Under the pieces are notes generated by a model, which saw nothing but the letters and a program-made list of their open reading frames with translations, did not search any database and was not told where the DNA came from. A stretch of 64,000 nucleotides of DNA from a bacterium (GTDB taxonomy: Bacteria > Vulcanimicrobiota > Vulcanimicrobiia > Vulcanimicrobiales > Vulcanimicrobiaceae): contig JAJZED010000008.1 in the NCBI GenBank assembly GCA_021805775.1, positions 75,013-139,012 on the forward strand, given 5' to 3'. This document shows, piece after piece, positions 18,396-27,366 of the stretch. Numbering within the stretch: the stretch's first letter is position 1; the number at the start of each line of letters is the position of its first letter. The position numbers were made by a program, and so were the translations under genes.

Positions 18396-19106
18396 TTGGA
18401 ATTCTTTGAAACTCATCTCCGAGCGTTCGTCGCCGCCCCGATCTACGGCCTCGCGTACCTCGTCGCGGCGCTCGTCTTCTGGCGTGTCGCCCGGCGACGG
18501 AATATGGCTACCGATGGGATATCCGTGCTTCTGGTAGTCGGGCTTGTCGGTGGTTTGGCGGCGGCTAATCTCGCGCAACTGATCTTTACGGGCCAGCCAG
18601 GCAAAAGCATTGAGGGCGGGATCGCCGGCGGGTGGATCGCGGTCATACTCGCAAAGCGCTATCTGCGCATTCGTCGCCCGACCGGCGATCTCTTCGCGCT
18701 CGCAATTTCGGCCGGAGAGTCGATAGGACGGATCGCGTGCTTCATCGGCGGCTGCTGTTACGGCAAAGCCGCCACGCTCGCATGGGCGACCTACGAACGC
18801 GGCGCGCTTCGCCAGCCGACGCAGCTCTATCTCGCGGCGTGGGCGGCGCTGACTTATGGCCTCCTTGTCGTGCTCGACCGACGGCGGGTGCTGCCGGAGA
18901 ACGGTTTGTTCATCGTGCAAGGGCTGCTTTTTTGTTCCGGGCGGTTCGTTATTGAATTTTACCGCGCCGCTCCAGCATTTGCCTTCAGCTTAACCGCCGC
19001 GCAACTCGGCGCACTCGCCGGCATCGTCGTATTCGGAACGCTCGCCCTGCGGATGCACGCACGAACGCGGCAGACTTCTCGCGCGCTCGCGGCGGCTTCT
19101 GCATGA
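18396..19106 (+). CDS. Prolipoprotein diacylglyceryl transferase-like (Lgt family) membrane protein
   Basis: The 236-residue polytopic membrane protein has Lgt-family signatures: the glycine-rich SIEGGIAGGW segment, SIGRIACFIGGCCYGK at about residues 109-124, and a RQPTQLY motif, ending in a conserved VIEFYR. Classical Lgt transfers diacylglycerol from phosphatidylglycerol to the lipobox cysteine. The start is TTG at 18396 with GGAGG 9 nt upstream. It is shorter than usual Lgt (about 260-290). It overlaps the radical SAM gene by 4 bp, so it may act on lipids in that pathway rather than be the housekeeping Lgt. Confidence 0.78.
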   Translation: MEFFETHLRAFVAAPIYGLAYLVAALVFWRVARRRNMATDGISVLLVVGLVGGLAAANLAQLIFTGQPGKSIEGGIAGGWIAVILAKRYLRIRRPTGDLFALAISAGESIGRIACFIGGCCYGKAATLAWATYERGALRQPTQLYLAAWAALTYGLLVVLDRRRVLPENGLFIVQGLLFCSGRFVIEFYRAAPAFAFSLTAAQLGALAGIVVFGTLALRMHARTRQTSRALAAASA

Positions 19107-20614
19107 CGTTAGCAACGCACGACTATACGCTCCTGAAGAGCGTACGTGCGGTCTGCCCGCGATGCTTTGAGGAAAACGAAAACTTCGACCCTCAATACCC
19201 GATCGACATCTGCGACGGCCATCTCGTCGAACGCGAAGGGCGCGTTTTCTTGCGTCGACATTGCCGCCGCGGGCACGGCGAGGTGTGGTCGCTCTACGAA
19301 GAAAACGCCGAACTCTGGCGCTATCTCCAGCAGTGGCGCGTTCCGACGAAGATCGTCAACCCCGACACCGAAACGATCTATCCCGTCCCGACCGGCTACG
19401 AGTACGGTTTAGGGCCGGCGCATTTGCAGCATTCCTGTATCTATCTGCTCGACATCACGACGCAGTGCAACCTCGAATGCCCGGCTTGTTACGCGAGCTC
19501 GAGCCCGGCATTCTCACACTACCTGCCGCTCGATGCGATCCTCCATGCCGTCGAGCGAGCGATCGAGCGGGAAGGAGGGCGGATCGATGTCGTCATGCTC
19601 TCCGGAGGCGAACCTACCGTCCATCCGCAATTTCTCGAAATCGTCGAACGGCTCGCTGCACTTCCGGTAACCCGCGTACTCATCAATACCAACGGCATTC
19701 GCTTGGCGAACGAGGACGCTCTTCTCGGTGTCGTCGCCGGATTGCGAGACCGCGTCGAAGTCTATCTTCAATACGATGGGCAGAGCAAAGCGACGCACGA
19801 GCGGATGCGTGCCGACGATCTGACGGAAGTAAAGGCGCGTGCCGTCGAACGGCTGAGCGGGCAACGTATTTTCACGACGCTCGTGATGACGGTCGACCGC
19901 TATAATGCCGGCCAGATCGGCGAGGTACTCGATACGGCTTTTGCGACGCCCTACGTCGGCGGCGTGATGTTCCAACCGCTGTTCGCTTCGGGACGCGCGC
20001 CGCAACTCGATCCGATGGCGCGCATTACGACGACCGGCGTGCTCGAGCGTATCGAAGAACAGTCGAGCCACGGTCTCCGCGCACGCGACCTCATCGCGCT
20101 CCCCTGTAGCCACCCGGACTGTTGCTCGATCGGTTATTTCCTCAAGGGGAAGGACGATCGTTTCGTCGGCCTGGCATCGCTTCTCGGCGAGGAATCGTTG
20201 CGAGGATCGCTCAGCATTTTCGGCAATCAAATTGCTTTTAGCGAGGGACTTGAGGAGGTTCGAGCGGCGCTGACCGGCGTGATGTCGGAGAGCATGACCC
20301 TCTCGCGCCCCGAGTTGGTGAAGCACTTGCGTACGCTGTGCAGCACGTGTGGTGTCGGCGGTCTCGGAGATCTGCTGCGCGCCGCATTCGGCGGCAATGC
20401 GACGGCTCGCTTCGTCGGCGAGCGCGTGAAGCGCGTCACCATTAAGCATTTCATGGACGCTCATACGCTGATTACCGAACGGTTGGAGCAGTGCTGCGTT
20501 CACGTCGCGGGCGCTGGGAATGACCCGGTGCGGATGCCGTTCTGTGCGGCACGACTTTTTCCAAAGGTCCGTGCGCGAGCGCGGGAAGGGATGGTAACGC
20601 GTGGATCGCTCTGA
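19103..20614 (+). CDS. Radical SAM protein resembling tetraether/membrane-spanning lipid synthases
   Basis: The 503-residue protein has an N-terminal zinc-binding-like pair (CPRC), then the radical SAM cluster motif CNLECPAC at about residues 122-129 and the SAM-binding SGGEP. Extra cysteines occur in CSHPDCC (about 335) and CSTCG, and CCVHV lies near the C-terminus. Several auxiliary Fe-S sites and a CSHP element are features I associate with the MJ0619/Tes-type family, which couples lipid tails through radical chemistry. The neighbouring Lgt-like and small membrane genes overlap it. The Tes assignment is plausible but not proved; another radical SAM lipid or cofactor enzyme is possible. Confidence 0.72.
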   Translation: MTLATHDYTLLKSVRAVCPRCFEENENFDPQYPIDICDGHLVEREGRVFLRRHCRRGHGEVWSLYEENAELWRYLQQWRVPTKIVNPDTETIYPVPTGYEYGLGPAHLQHSCIYLLDITTQCNLECPACYASSSPAFSHYLPLDAILHAVERAIEREGGRIDVVMLSGGEPTVHPQFLEIVERLAALPVTRVLINTNGIRLANEDALLGVVAGLRDRVEVYLQYDGQSKATHERMRADDLTEVKARAVERLSGQRIFTTLVMTVDRYNAGQIGEVLDTAFATPYVGGVMFQPLFASGRAPQLDPMARITTTGVLERIEEQSSHGLRARDLIALPCSHPDCCSIGYFLKGKDDRFVGLASLLGEESLRGSLSIFGNQIAFSEGLEEVRAALTGVMSESMTLSRPELVKHLRTLCSTCGVGGLGDLLRAAFGGNATARFVGERVKRVTIKHFMDAHTLITERLEQCCVHVAGAGNDPVRMPFCAARLFPKVRARAREGMVTRGSL

Positions 20615-20864
20615 GCGAGGGACAACGTTCGAGGGGTGGGCGTTTACCTTCTGCAAAGCCGCTTTTTTGGCGCTGCTTTGCGGGAAGTACGCCGTACTGG
20701 TGCTTTCGCTGGCCGCCGCGGCGCTCTACATCGCGGCATACGCCATGGGAGTGCGAAGTTGGCGCTGCTGGGTGAAGCCGCCGTGGGTGGTGATCTTTTT
20801 CATCGCGGTCATCATCGCGCAAGTCTATTTTCTATTCTTTCACCATCCGCAGTGGGTGCTGTAG
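20601..20864 (+). CDS. Small membrane protein coupled to radical SAM gene
   Basis: The 87-residue protein starts at a GTG that overlaps the end of the radical SAM gene by 14 bp. It has two hydrophobic stretches (AFLALLCGKYAVLVLSLAAA and PWVVIFFIAVIIAQVYFLFF), giving two or three membrane helices. No motif is known. The tight coupling suggests it works with the radical SAM enzyme, perhaps as a membrane anchor or substrate presenter. Confidence 0.65.
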   Translation: MDRSERGTTFEGWAFTFCKAAFLALLCGKYAVLVLSLAAAALYIAAYAMGVRSWRCWVKPPWVVIFFIAVIIAQVYFLFFHHPQWVL

Positions 20865-20887
20865 CGCTCTCGACGAAAATCCCCGCC

Positions 20888-21292
20888 ATGAATCGCCTTG
20901 CTTTCGTCACGACGTCGGCTGCGGGCGCACTCGCGGCCTCGGCAAAACCGCCCTCGGCGCGCGCGGTCGCCGGCCTGACCGGAGACTGGAGCAGCACCGC
21001 GAGCGGTGAAGGCTCCTGCGGAGACTCCGTCGGGCGCTTCCAACTGACCGTGACGCAGTCGGGGAAGAGCGTTACCGGGTCGTACTACGGTGGAACGGCC
21101 TCGCTTTCAGGCACGCTCGACGGCAACGTGCTGGTGGGTACGTGGAAAGAAACCGACGGAACCGGCTCGCTGCGCTTTATCTTCTCCGACGACCGCAACG
21201 CGTTCGAAGGAAGTTGGAGCATTCCGGGTTCGACGTCGATGGGGGGCTGGAGCGGCGAGCGGGCGCAGCCGTCGCTGCCCGCGACCCCCTAA
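20888..21292 (+). CDS. Small exported beta-rich protein
   Basis: This 134-residue protein has a short hydrophobic/Ala-rich start (FVTTSAAGALAASA) that may act as an export signal. The rest consists of alternating beta strands rich in Gly, Ser and Thr (for example FQLTVTQSGKSVTGSYYGG), consistent with a small calycin-like or other beta-barrel. Function not recognised. It starts 23 bp after the preceding gene and converges on the beta-helix lipoprotein. Confidence 0.6.
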   Translation: MNRLAFVTTSAAGALAASAKPPSARAVAGLTGDWSSTASGEGSCGDSVGRFQLTVTQSGKSVTGSYYGGTASLSGTLDGNVLVGTWKETDGTGSLRFIFSDDRNAFEGSWSIPGSTSMGGWSGERAQPSLPATP

Positions 21293-21295
21293 GCG

Positions 21296-22936
21296 TTACG
21301 TGCTCGGGTAGGTGTTGCCGGCGGCGGCATTATACAGCGGCTGGTTCGGAATCGGGGTGAGACACTCCGAGCACGGGTCGCAGGACACGGTTCGCACCGT
21401 CAGCAAGGGCTCGACGAGATAGCTGATCGTGCAATTCGTATGCGTGGTACCGGTCCACGTTGAATTGACGTGGTCCCACGTGTCGAAACCGACGTCGCAG
21501 TTCGCGGCGTTGCAGTCGAGATAGGTGACGTTCGACGCAACGGTATTCTTAAAGTTGGGGCGCGGATCCGGAGCCCATCCGAATCCGATCCCGCGCATGT
21601 CGGGTACGTGGTTATCGTTCTGCACCGATACGTTCGATGCGTTGCAATTGGTGAATCCGATCGCGGGTCCCCACGAGCTAAAGCCCGCAGCCTGCAGGTC
21701 TTCGGGGTTAATCGCGCGGATGTCATTCGCAGTGCAATCCGTCGCGGTAATGCCTCCCAAACTATAGACTTCAAGCCCGGTCGCTTTTGCTCCGGAGGCG
21801 GGATGCGTTGCGAGGTCGTTGGAACCGTCAAGAACGCGCGTCGCGCTGAAGCTTTGAACGCTGCTCAACCAACAGAGAAAGAACGACATTCCATGTGCGT
21901 CGTCGCAGCACCCGGTGATATCGGCCGCGGAACAATTCTGAAACGCTAAATTATTGCAGAATGTCGGTAGGAAGCCGATCGTCGTATGCCCTGATGTCAG
22001 CACGTTGCTGTGGAAAAACGACTGAAGCGCCAAAGCTGTGCAGCCTGTCGTCGTCACGTAGGCGCAGCCGAGATAGCTGAAACCTTTCACGCCGCCGTCG
22101 TTATTCGTAAGTGCGTTTGCCGTACAATTGGTAATTGTCGAGAGATTCGTCGAGACCAATTGAAAGCCCGCGCTCGCGTCGGTCGTGACATTCATATTCG
22201 TGACGCTGCAATTGGCGATCGCAACATCTTGCCCGTTCATAGCGAGAATGCCGCTGGGCGTGAGCTCGCGCACGTTGAGGTTTTGCATACAGAGGCCCGT
22301 GACCGTGAGGTTCGAGACGGCGAGGCCGCAGACGCCCGAGGCAAAAACCCCGTGCTCGGTAAACGACGCGAGGGTGCCGTTGGCGATCGTGACGTTGTCG
22401 ACCGGCCCTACGACGCTGATGGCGCTGATCTGTGCGCTCTTATCGGCGATCGCTGCCGATAACGTGTAGCCGCCGAGATCGAGCGTGACGTTGCTGGCTT
22501 GAATTGTTATCGCCGCCATCGCGCTCGTGCTCGGGCTCCACGTGAGGTTGCCGCCGAGCGTGTACGTGCCGGGTGAGGTGATGCAGATCCCCGAGCTCGG
22601 AATAGACAAGATCGTGTTACCCTGCTGCACCTGTCCGCACGACGCGCTCAGGTAACGCCGATGGAGCGCTTCAAGCGCCGGTGCGACGTCGAACGTATCG
22701 AGCAACCACTGCTTGTCGAGATGCGCGAGGGCCGGGTGCGAGAGGACGCCGTCTAAGCCGTATCGGCCGAACGAATTCGTCGGAAGCGGGACGCAGAGCC
22801 CGGTAAGCGGCGTCGGCGTGGCAATCGGGCTCGGCATCGAGCCTCCGCCTCCACCGCCGCACGCAGCGAGTGTGCCGGTTGCAAGAACGCCTTGGATCAA
22901 TCGTGCCCGGGAAATATAATTTCCGTGCTCCGACAT
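21296..22936 (-). CDS. Lipoprotein with right-handed parallel beta-helix
   Basis: The 546-residue protein starts at ATG 22936; the open frame reaches 23236 but its first 100 residues are low-complexity. A twin-Arg-like/lipoprotein signal ends at LAACGGGGGG, so lipid anchoring is expected. The mature part consists of short repeats rich in Asn, Cys, Thr and Val (VTNMNV, ITNCTANAL, VTYLDCNAANC), characteristic of pectate-lyase/NosD-type beta-helices that bind or cleave polysaccharides. No catalytic triad can be named. It lies 11 bp downstream of the thioredoxin-fold gene. Confidence 0.75.
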   Translation of the reverse strand: MSEHGNYISRARLIQGVLATGTLAACGGGGGGSMPSPIATPTPLTGLCVPLPTNSFGRYGLDGVLSHPALAHLDKQWLLDTFDVAPALEALHRRYLSASCGQVQQGNTILSIPSSGICITSPGTYTLGGNLTWSPSTSAMAAITIQASNVTLDLGGYTLSAAIADKSAQISAISVVGPVDNVTIANGTLASFTEHGVFASGVCGLAVSNLTVTGLCMQNLNVRELTPSGILAMNGQDVAIANCSVTNMNVTTDASAGFQLVSTNLSTITNCTANALTNNDGGVKGFSYLGCAYVTTTGCTALALQSFFHSNVLTSGHTTIGFLPTFCNNLAFQNCSAADITGCCDDAHGMSFFLCWLSSVQSFSATRVLDGSNDLATHPASGAKATGLEVYSLGGITATDCTANDIRAINPEDLQAAGFSSWGPAIGFTNCNASNVSVQNDNHVPDMRGIGFGWAPDPRPNFKNTVASNVTYLDCNAANCDVGFDTWDHVNSTWTGTTHTNCTISYLVEPLLTVRTVSCDPCSECLTPIPNQPLYNAAAGNTYPST

Positions 22937-22947
22937 CGCTTCAGGAC

Positions 22948-23721
22948 CTATGGCGCCGTGATGCCGAGCTTGCGAAGTTGCGCTGCGATTGGATTCATCG
23001 AACTGTAATACCCCGTGATGTCGGCGCGGACGATTCCATGCCCATCGATCACAAACGTATGCGGCAGCGCAAGATAGGTTGGCGTCGTTTTCCCTGACGG
23101 CGAAGCGGATGCGTGAGGCGAAGCGCTTGCGTGCGGCGAAGCGGATGCGTGCGGCGCAACCGTGCCCCCCGGTGAGAGCACGACATGATGTGCCGAGGCG
23201 TATGCGAGGCACTGGGCATCCGTGTGTCCTTTGCAATAGGTTGCCACCTTCGAAACGATCGGGCGAATGAAGGCCGGGACTTTATTGCCTGACTGCGCGA
23301 AAATCGCGGGGAGCGTCTCGGGCGTGACGCCGTTGAGATGGAGTGTCATGTTCGGATCGGGGACATTCGCCTTCACAGGCGGCAGCGCAGTATTCGACGG
23401 GCGGTCGCTCACCACGGGAAATGGAATGTGGAACTTCTTTACGAGCGCTCTTCCGGCCGTAGGATTATCCATGTAATCGACGCCGAGAAAATCGACGCGT
23501 CCTTTGAAGCGTTTGTAGTCGGCGACGACCTGCGGCAGTTCCTCGACGCAGCCGATGCACCACGAAGCGAAGGCAACGATCACGAGCGGTCGCCCCGCGG
23601 AGGCCGGAAGCCCGATTGCGGGCTTTCCAATCTGCAGGGCGCCGAGGTGAAAGGGCGCTCGAGGCATCGTTGCCAGGAGCAATACGGCAAGCGATGCAAT
23701 CGCTACAAAACGCAATTTCAT
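22948..23721 (-). CDS. TlpA-like thioredoxin-fold exported protein
   Basis: This is a 257-residue protein with an N-terminal membrane/signal segment (VAIASLAVLLLATMP). The thioredoxin active site WCIGC follows FASWC at about residue 55, and a C-terminal strand region (THVID-like: HTFVIDGHGIVRADITGYY) completes the fold. Between them is an insertion with three PHASAS repeats and Cys residues, longer than in typical TlpA/ResA. It probably reduces or rearranges disulfides outside the membrane. ATG at 23721 is preferred to the upstream frame to 24078, which is Arg-rich and shadows the next gene. Confidence 0.78.
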   Translation of the reverse strand: MKLRFVAIASLAVLLLATMPRAPFHLGALQIGKPAIGLPASAGRPLVIVAFASWCIGCVEELPQVVADYKRFKGRVDFLGVDYMDNPTAGRALVKKFHIPFPVVSDRPSNTALPPVKANVPDPNMTLHLNGVTPETLPAIFAQSGNKVPAFIRPIVSKVATYCKGHTDAQCLAYASAHHVVLSPGGTVAPHASASPHASASPHASASPSGKTTPTYLALPHTFVIDGHGIVRADITGYYSSMNPIAAQLRKLGITAP

Positions 23722-23759
23722 GCGGTGACATTCGCCGGAGGGCGACGGCTTCCCGGGCG

Positions 23760-24101
23760 CTATGGGTGCGGCGTATGCTGGGGCCGAATGACGATCCGCG
23801 TCGTGCTGCCGTCGCTCCCGTGAATCGTAATACGCATCGCCCGCACGCGGGTGCTGCTCTCCTGAATCAACCCGAACTCCAAGCGCTCGCGCCCGTCGGG
23901 CGGCAGCGTGAGGCGCGCCTGCATCGGCATGCATACCGTCTCGGTGCAGAAGGCCGCGATCCACCCTGCGGGAAGGCCTTGCGTCGTCAGCGTCACGTGT
24001 TTTTTGGGGCGCCCCGCGACGCGCAGCTCGTAACGGTAGGCTTCGCCGCTTACCGTCGGAAGATTTTTGCCGTGCCACGGGGAGAGCGTTAGCGTTACCA
24101 T
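23760..24101 (-). CDS. Hypothetical protein, beta-rich
   Basis: The 113-residue protein starts at ATG 24101. It has beta strands and two Cys (AFCTETVCMP) that could form a disulfide, and an extracellular Ig-like appearance (LELRV, THGS). No signal peptide is evident, so the true start or secretion route is uncertain. It lies 1 bp after the acetyltransferase stop, so the two are probably co-transcribed. Function unknown. Confidence 0.6.
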   Translation of the reverse strand: MVTLTLSPWHGKNLPTVSGEAYRYELRVAGRPKKHVTLTTQGLPAGWIAAFCTETVCMPMQARLTLPPDGRERLEFGLIQESSTRVRAMRITIHGSDGSTTRIVIRPQHTPHP

Positions 24102-24102
24102 G

Positions 24103-24825
24103 CTAGCTTTGGGTTTCGGCCGAGGCTCCGTGCGTTCCGCTTGCAGGGCGATAGCGCTCGAAGAAAAGTAACTCGGCGTTCTCCGTTGCAGCGGTGTCGA
24201 AGCGCACGAAGCCGCATTTTTCTGCGACGCGAACCGAAGCAAGGTTTTTCGCTTCGATCAGGCAGACGCTGCGTTCCGCAGCGAGATTGGCGTCGACCCA
24301 CGCCGTCGCCGCGTGCAACGCTTCGGAGGCGTAGCCTCTGCCCCATACATCGGCGCAAAAGGCCCAGCCCGCTTCAAGAACACCCTGCATCGACGCTGCG
24401 ATCTCGCGTTGAAAATCGGCAAAGCCGATTTCGCCAATGAAGCGCGCCGACTGCTTTTCTTCGACGGCCCAGTATCCGTAACCCAAAAACTCCCACAGTC
24501 CGACGTAGCCGCGCATCCGCGCCCAGGTTTGCAGGCGCGTCGACGGTGCCCCGATATGCAACGTGACGCGCGGGTCGGCCCACATTGCAACGCATGCATC
24601 GAGATCCCCCGCTGCGTGCGGGCGCAGCCGCAGGCGCGGGGTTTCGAGGATCGGCGCGCGCTCGAATGGTATCGCTTCGTCTCTCCCTACTGCGCGCCGT
24701 CGATCGTTATATCGCCGCTCGTAGTCGAGAGGTTGGCTTTGGTCGTGCCGCTTCCCAACTGTGCCGACGCGTGCCGGTCTGCATATCGACCGCGAACGCG
24801 AATTCCGAGGTTCGTGTCGATCCAT
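24103..24825 (-). CDS. GNAT-family N-acetyltransferase (RimJ/RimL-like)
   Basis: The core begins ETPRLRLRPHAAGDLDA and continues with FIGEIGFADF, the acetyl-CoA-binding VWGRGYASEAL and the C-terminal ASVRVAEKCGFVR, a typical RimJ/RimL-type pattern. It would transfer an acetyl group to a protein N-terminus or small molecule. The ATG at 24825 forces a 139-bp overlap with the upstream DUF4097 gene and an Arg-rich head with no match to the fold. No ATG, GTG or TTG lies between there and the conserved core. An ATA at 24672, 9 nt after GGGAG and just past the DUF4097 stop, is a possible unusual start. Confidence 0.78.
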   Translation of the reverse strand: MDRHEPRNSRSRSICRPARVGTVGKRHDQSQPLDYERRYNDRRRAVGRDEAIPFERAPILETPRLRLRPHAAGDLDACVAMWADPRVTLHIGAPSTRLQTWARMRGYVGLWEFLGYGYWAVEEKQSARFIGEIGFADFQREIAASMQGVLEAGWAFCADVWGRGYASEALHAATAWVDANLAAERSVCLIEAKNLASVRVAEKCGFVRFDTAATENAELLFFERYRPASGTHGASAETQS

Positions 24826-25487
24826 CCCGACGTGGTACGTGCGGTAAAACGCATCGACGGTTTTCGCGGCAGATAGAGCGAAATATCGCCGCTGACGCTG
24901 GAGAGGCGGAGCTGGTTGAGAGCGCTCAACGACGGCTCGTGAAGGCTGACGTCGCCGCTGCTGTTCTCGGCGACGACGTCGCCGCCGATATCGCGCAAGC
25001 GAATGTCGCCGGATTCATCGGTGACGCGGACCCGTTCGTTACGCGAAGCCGCAGCCCCATCGATAAGAATATCGCCGCTCAAATTCGATGCGTCGACGTT
25101 CGCGCGCATGGCGCGAACGCGGAGGTCGCCCGAAAGGGTGCGGAGCGTCAACGCCGCGTCGGCGGGCAGCGATATGCGATAGGAAATGTCGCCGCAATTC
25201 CAGCGGCAAGCGTGAGATAAATCGGTGCTGAGGCGAATCGAATGCGCGCCGATATGTCGATCGACGTGCATGTCGGCGAGCCGCGCTTGCGATCGTGCGC
25301 GCTTGATCACCGTGACCATGATCGCGCGTTGCGAGCCGCCGACCACGGTGATGTCACCGCTGCTCGTCGTCACGCTGAGCGGAAGAACTGTCGAGAGCGG
25401 AATCGTGAAGTGCTCGGTGGATTTCACCGAGCCGCCGGCATGAATACCGAAGATCGTCATAGCGAGGAGTGCGGCTGGTAGCGTCAT
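24687..25487 (-). CDS. DUF4097-type exported beta-repeat protein
   Basis: The 266-residue protein has an N-terminal signal (TLPAALLAMTIFGIHA) and repeated short beta motifs of the form SGDI/LSGDL/SSGDVSL, the hallmark of the DUF4097 adhesin-like beta-helix family. Such proteins are generally surface or periplasmic; their function is poorly defined. ATG at 25487 has AAGGAG 7 nt upstream. It is transcribed divergently from the amidase. Confidence 0.8.
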   Translation of the reverse strand: MTLPAALLAMTIFGIHAGGSVKSTEHFTIPLSTVLPLSVTTSSGDITVVGGSQRAIMVTVIKRARSQARLADMHVDRHIGAHSIRLSTDLSHACRWNCGDISYRISLPADAALTLRTLSGDLRVRAMRANVDASNLSGDILIDGAAASRNERVRVTDESGDIRLRDIGGDVVAENSSGDVSLHEPSLSALNQLRLSSVSGDISLYLPRKPSMRFTARTTSGWIDTNLGIRVRGRYADRHASAQLGSGTTKANLSTTSGDITIDGAQ

Positions 25488-25608
25488 GAATAGGCTCCTT
25501 CTTGCAGTCTGTACCTGTGGTACGCCCGGCGATCGCTTTTTGTTTCAGCGCGCCCGTACGCCCCTCGCCCCAAGAGGGAACCGCCGCCGGCCATCGCAAG
25601 TGCCGCCT

Positions 25609-27072
25609 ATGAGCATCGCGGAGTTCTACGGCCGCAGCGACGCCCTCGAGATGGGGCGCGCCGTTCGCGCCGGCGAGGTGACGCCGCGCGAGCTGCTCGA
25701 TGAAGCGATCGCACGCGCCGAACGGGTGAACCCGCACCTCAACGCGATAGCGGCGCGGCGCTATGAAGATGCGCGCGTCGATGCCGAGCGCAGCGCGCGC
25801 GACGGTGCGTTCGCGGGCGTTCCCTTCGTCGCCAAAGATCTCGGGCCGCCGCTTGCCGGGCTGCCGCTGACGATGGGCAGCCGTTATTTTGCGCGCTACG
25901 TCCCAACTGAAGATCACGAATTTTTTCGTCGCGTGAAACGGAGCGGCGCGGTGGTGTTTGCGAAGAGTACCACGCCGGAATTCGGGCTCTCGCCCTACAC
26001 CGAAACCGCACTCTTCGGCGCGACGCGCAACCCGTGGGATCTCACGCGCACGCCGGGCGGATCGAGCGGCGGCAGCGCCGCGCTCTGTGCCGCGGGCGTG
26101 CTGCCGATCGCGCACGGCAACGATATGGGCGGCTCGATCCGCATTCCCGCAAGTTGCACCGGGCTCTTCGGGCTCAAACCGAGCCGCGCGCGAACGCCCG
26201 GTGTCGGCGGCATTATCGGGCACGCGAATATCGACCACGCGATTTCGCGCAGCGTCCGCGATAGTGCGGCGATGCTCGATGCGGTGCGCTCCGACGACGG
26301 CGCGCGCTTTCTTCCCGAAGTCGCGCGCGATCCAAAACCTTTGCGCATCGCGGTGATCCGCGGCCCGTTACTCGGGCACGGCTACTCTGCCGATGCCTGC
26401 GATGCGCTCGATGCCGCGGCGACGCTCTGCGCATCGCTCGGCCATCACGTCGTCGAGGATGAGCCGGCAGGCATCGATTACCCGGCGACGGCGTACGCAT
26501 TGTTGCTGCTTTTCGCGAGCAACGTCGGCTGGATACTCGGCGCGGGAAATCCGACGCCGCACCATCGCTTGCGCGGCGACGATATCGAACCGATCGCCGC
26601 GGCGATGCTCGCGATCGCGCGTACGATCGCACTCGACGAACTCACCACCGCGGTCGCCGACCAGCAAAAACTTATCGCCGCCTACGAGGCGTTCTTCGAA
26701 CGCTACGACGTCGTGCTCTGCCCCACGCTCGCCGCGCCGCCGGTGCGCATCGGCGAACTCGCCCTCACGCGCTTGGAGGTGCTGAAGGTGGGGCTATTGA
26801 CCCGCCTACGAGCCCCGGCACTGATCGGGAAAGCCGCGCGCGAGATCGCCGCGCGGATGTTCGACTGGCTCCCCTCGACGCCGGTCTTCAACCTCACCGG
26901 GCAACCGGCGATGTCGGTGCCGCTGCATTGGAGCGCCGACGGCCTGCCGATCGGCGTGCAGTTCGCCGCCCGGCGGGATGACGAGGCGACGCTCTTCGCG
27001 CTCGCCGGGCAACTCGAACGGGCGCAGCCCTGGCGCGAACGCCGCCCGCCCCTCTGGAGCGCCGCCTCGTAA
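25609..27072 (+). CDS. Amidase signature family hydrolase
   Basis: The 487-residue protein has the Ser-cisSer-Lys triad elements: Lys in PFVAKDLG (about residue 77), the Gly/Ser loop [11 protein letters not shown] (about 148-158) and the nucleophile in [13 protein letters not shown] (about 172). It hydrolyses amide bonds, as in indoleacetamide or fatty-amide hydrolases; it lacks GatB/GatC neighbours, so a role as GatA is unlikely. ATG 25609 begins the conserved [19 protein letters not shown] region; the frame continues upstream to 25486 with unrelated residues. Confidence 0.9.
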   Translation: MSIAEFYGRSDALEMGRAVRAGEVTPRELLDEAIARAERVNPHLNAIAARRYEDARVDAERSARDGAFAGVPFVAKDLGPPLAGLPLTMGSRYFARYVPTEDHEFFRRVKRSGAVVFAKSTTPEFGLSPYTETALFGATRNPWDLTRTPGGSSGGSAALCAAGVLPIAHGNDMGGSIRIPASCTGLFGLKPSRARTPGVGGIIGHANIDHAISRSVRDSAAMLDAVRSDDGARFLPEVARDPKPLRIAVIRGPLLGHGYSADACDALDAAATLCASLGHHVVEDEPAGIDYPATAYALLLLFASNVGWILGAGNPTPHHRLRGDDIEPIAAAMLAIARTIALDELTTAVADQQKLIAAYEAFFERYDVVLCPTLAAPPVRIGELALTRLEVLKVGLLTRLRAPALIGKAAREIAARMFDWLPSTPVFNLTGQPAMSVPLHWSADGLPIGVQFAARRDDEATLFALAGQLERAQPWRERRPPLWSAAS

Positions 27073-27152
27073 CGCTGCCGGGGCGCTCCGCACGCTGCCA
27101 CCCTGTTGGCACAGGAAGCTGCGAAGATGCCCCCATGGTCGCCCTTCATCGC

Positions 27153-27181
27153 TTGCCGAGCCTCCGCGGGGGTGGTAGACT
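27153..27181 (+). promoter_or_regulatory. Probable promoter of rpsR-rplI
   Basis: TTGCCG (27153-27158) and TAGACT (27176-27181) are spaced by 17 bp, about 185 bp before the rpsR start. Its -10 region shares TAGACTCT and GGGTTG with the rpsF promoter region. Confidence 0.55.
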
Positions 27182-27366
27182 CTCTGGGTTGCCCTCACGG
27201 GTACTTGTGCGTGCGTTTTCGCACGAACGCTCTTGCCCTGCCGCTAGAGGTCAGGGTCGTCCGGGTCTGCATCCGGCGTCCAGAGGAGTCATTCGGTTGA
27301 GTCAGTTTGAGGCTTCCCTGCGGCGTGGCTGCGGATCACTAGATCTGCGAACGAAAGGCTGAACCG
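27182..27366 (+). promoter_or_regulatory. Long structured 5' leader of rpsR
   Basis: The leader is about 180 nt long. It contains a perfect hairpin CGTGCG-TTTT-CGCACG at 27210-27225 and other GC-rich complementary pieces. In many bacteria the S6:S18 complex binds an mRNA leader mimicking 16S rRNA to repress this operon. A leader of this length is compatible with that, but I cannot confirm the consensus by eye. Confidence 0.4.

Noticed and set aside
19514..20656. 380-residue minus-strand ORF
   Set aside because: Antisense shadow of the radical SAM gene.
20636..20887. N-terminal extension of the small beta-rich protein
   Set aside because: Overlaps the small membrane protein in another frame; ATG 20888 gives a plausible export signal.
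25354..26238. 294-residue minus-strand ORF
   Set aside because: Antisense to the amidase and overlapping DUF4097; Arg/Ala-rich shadow.
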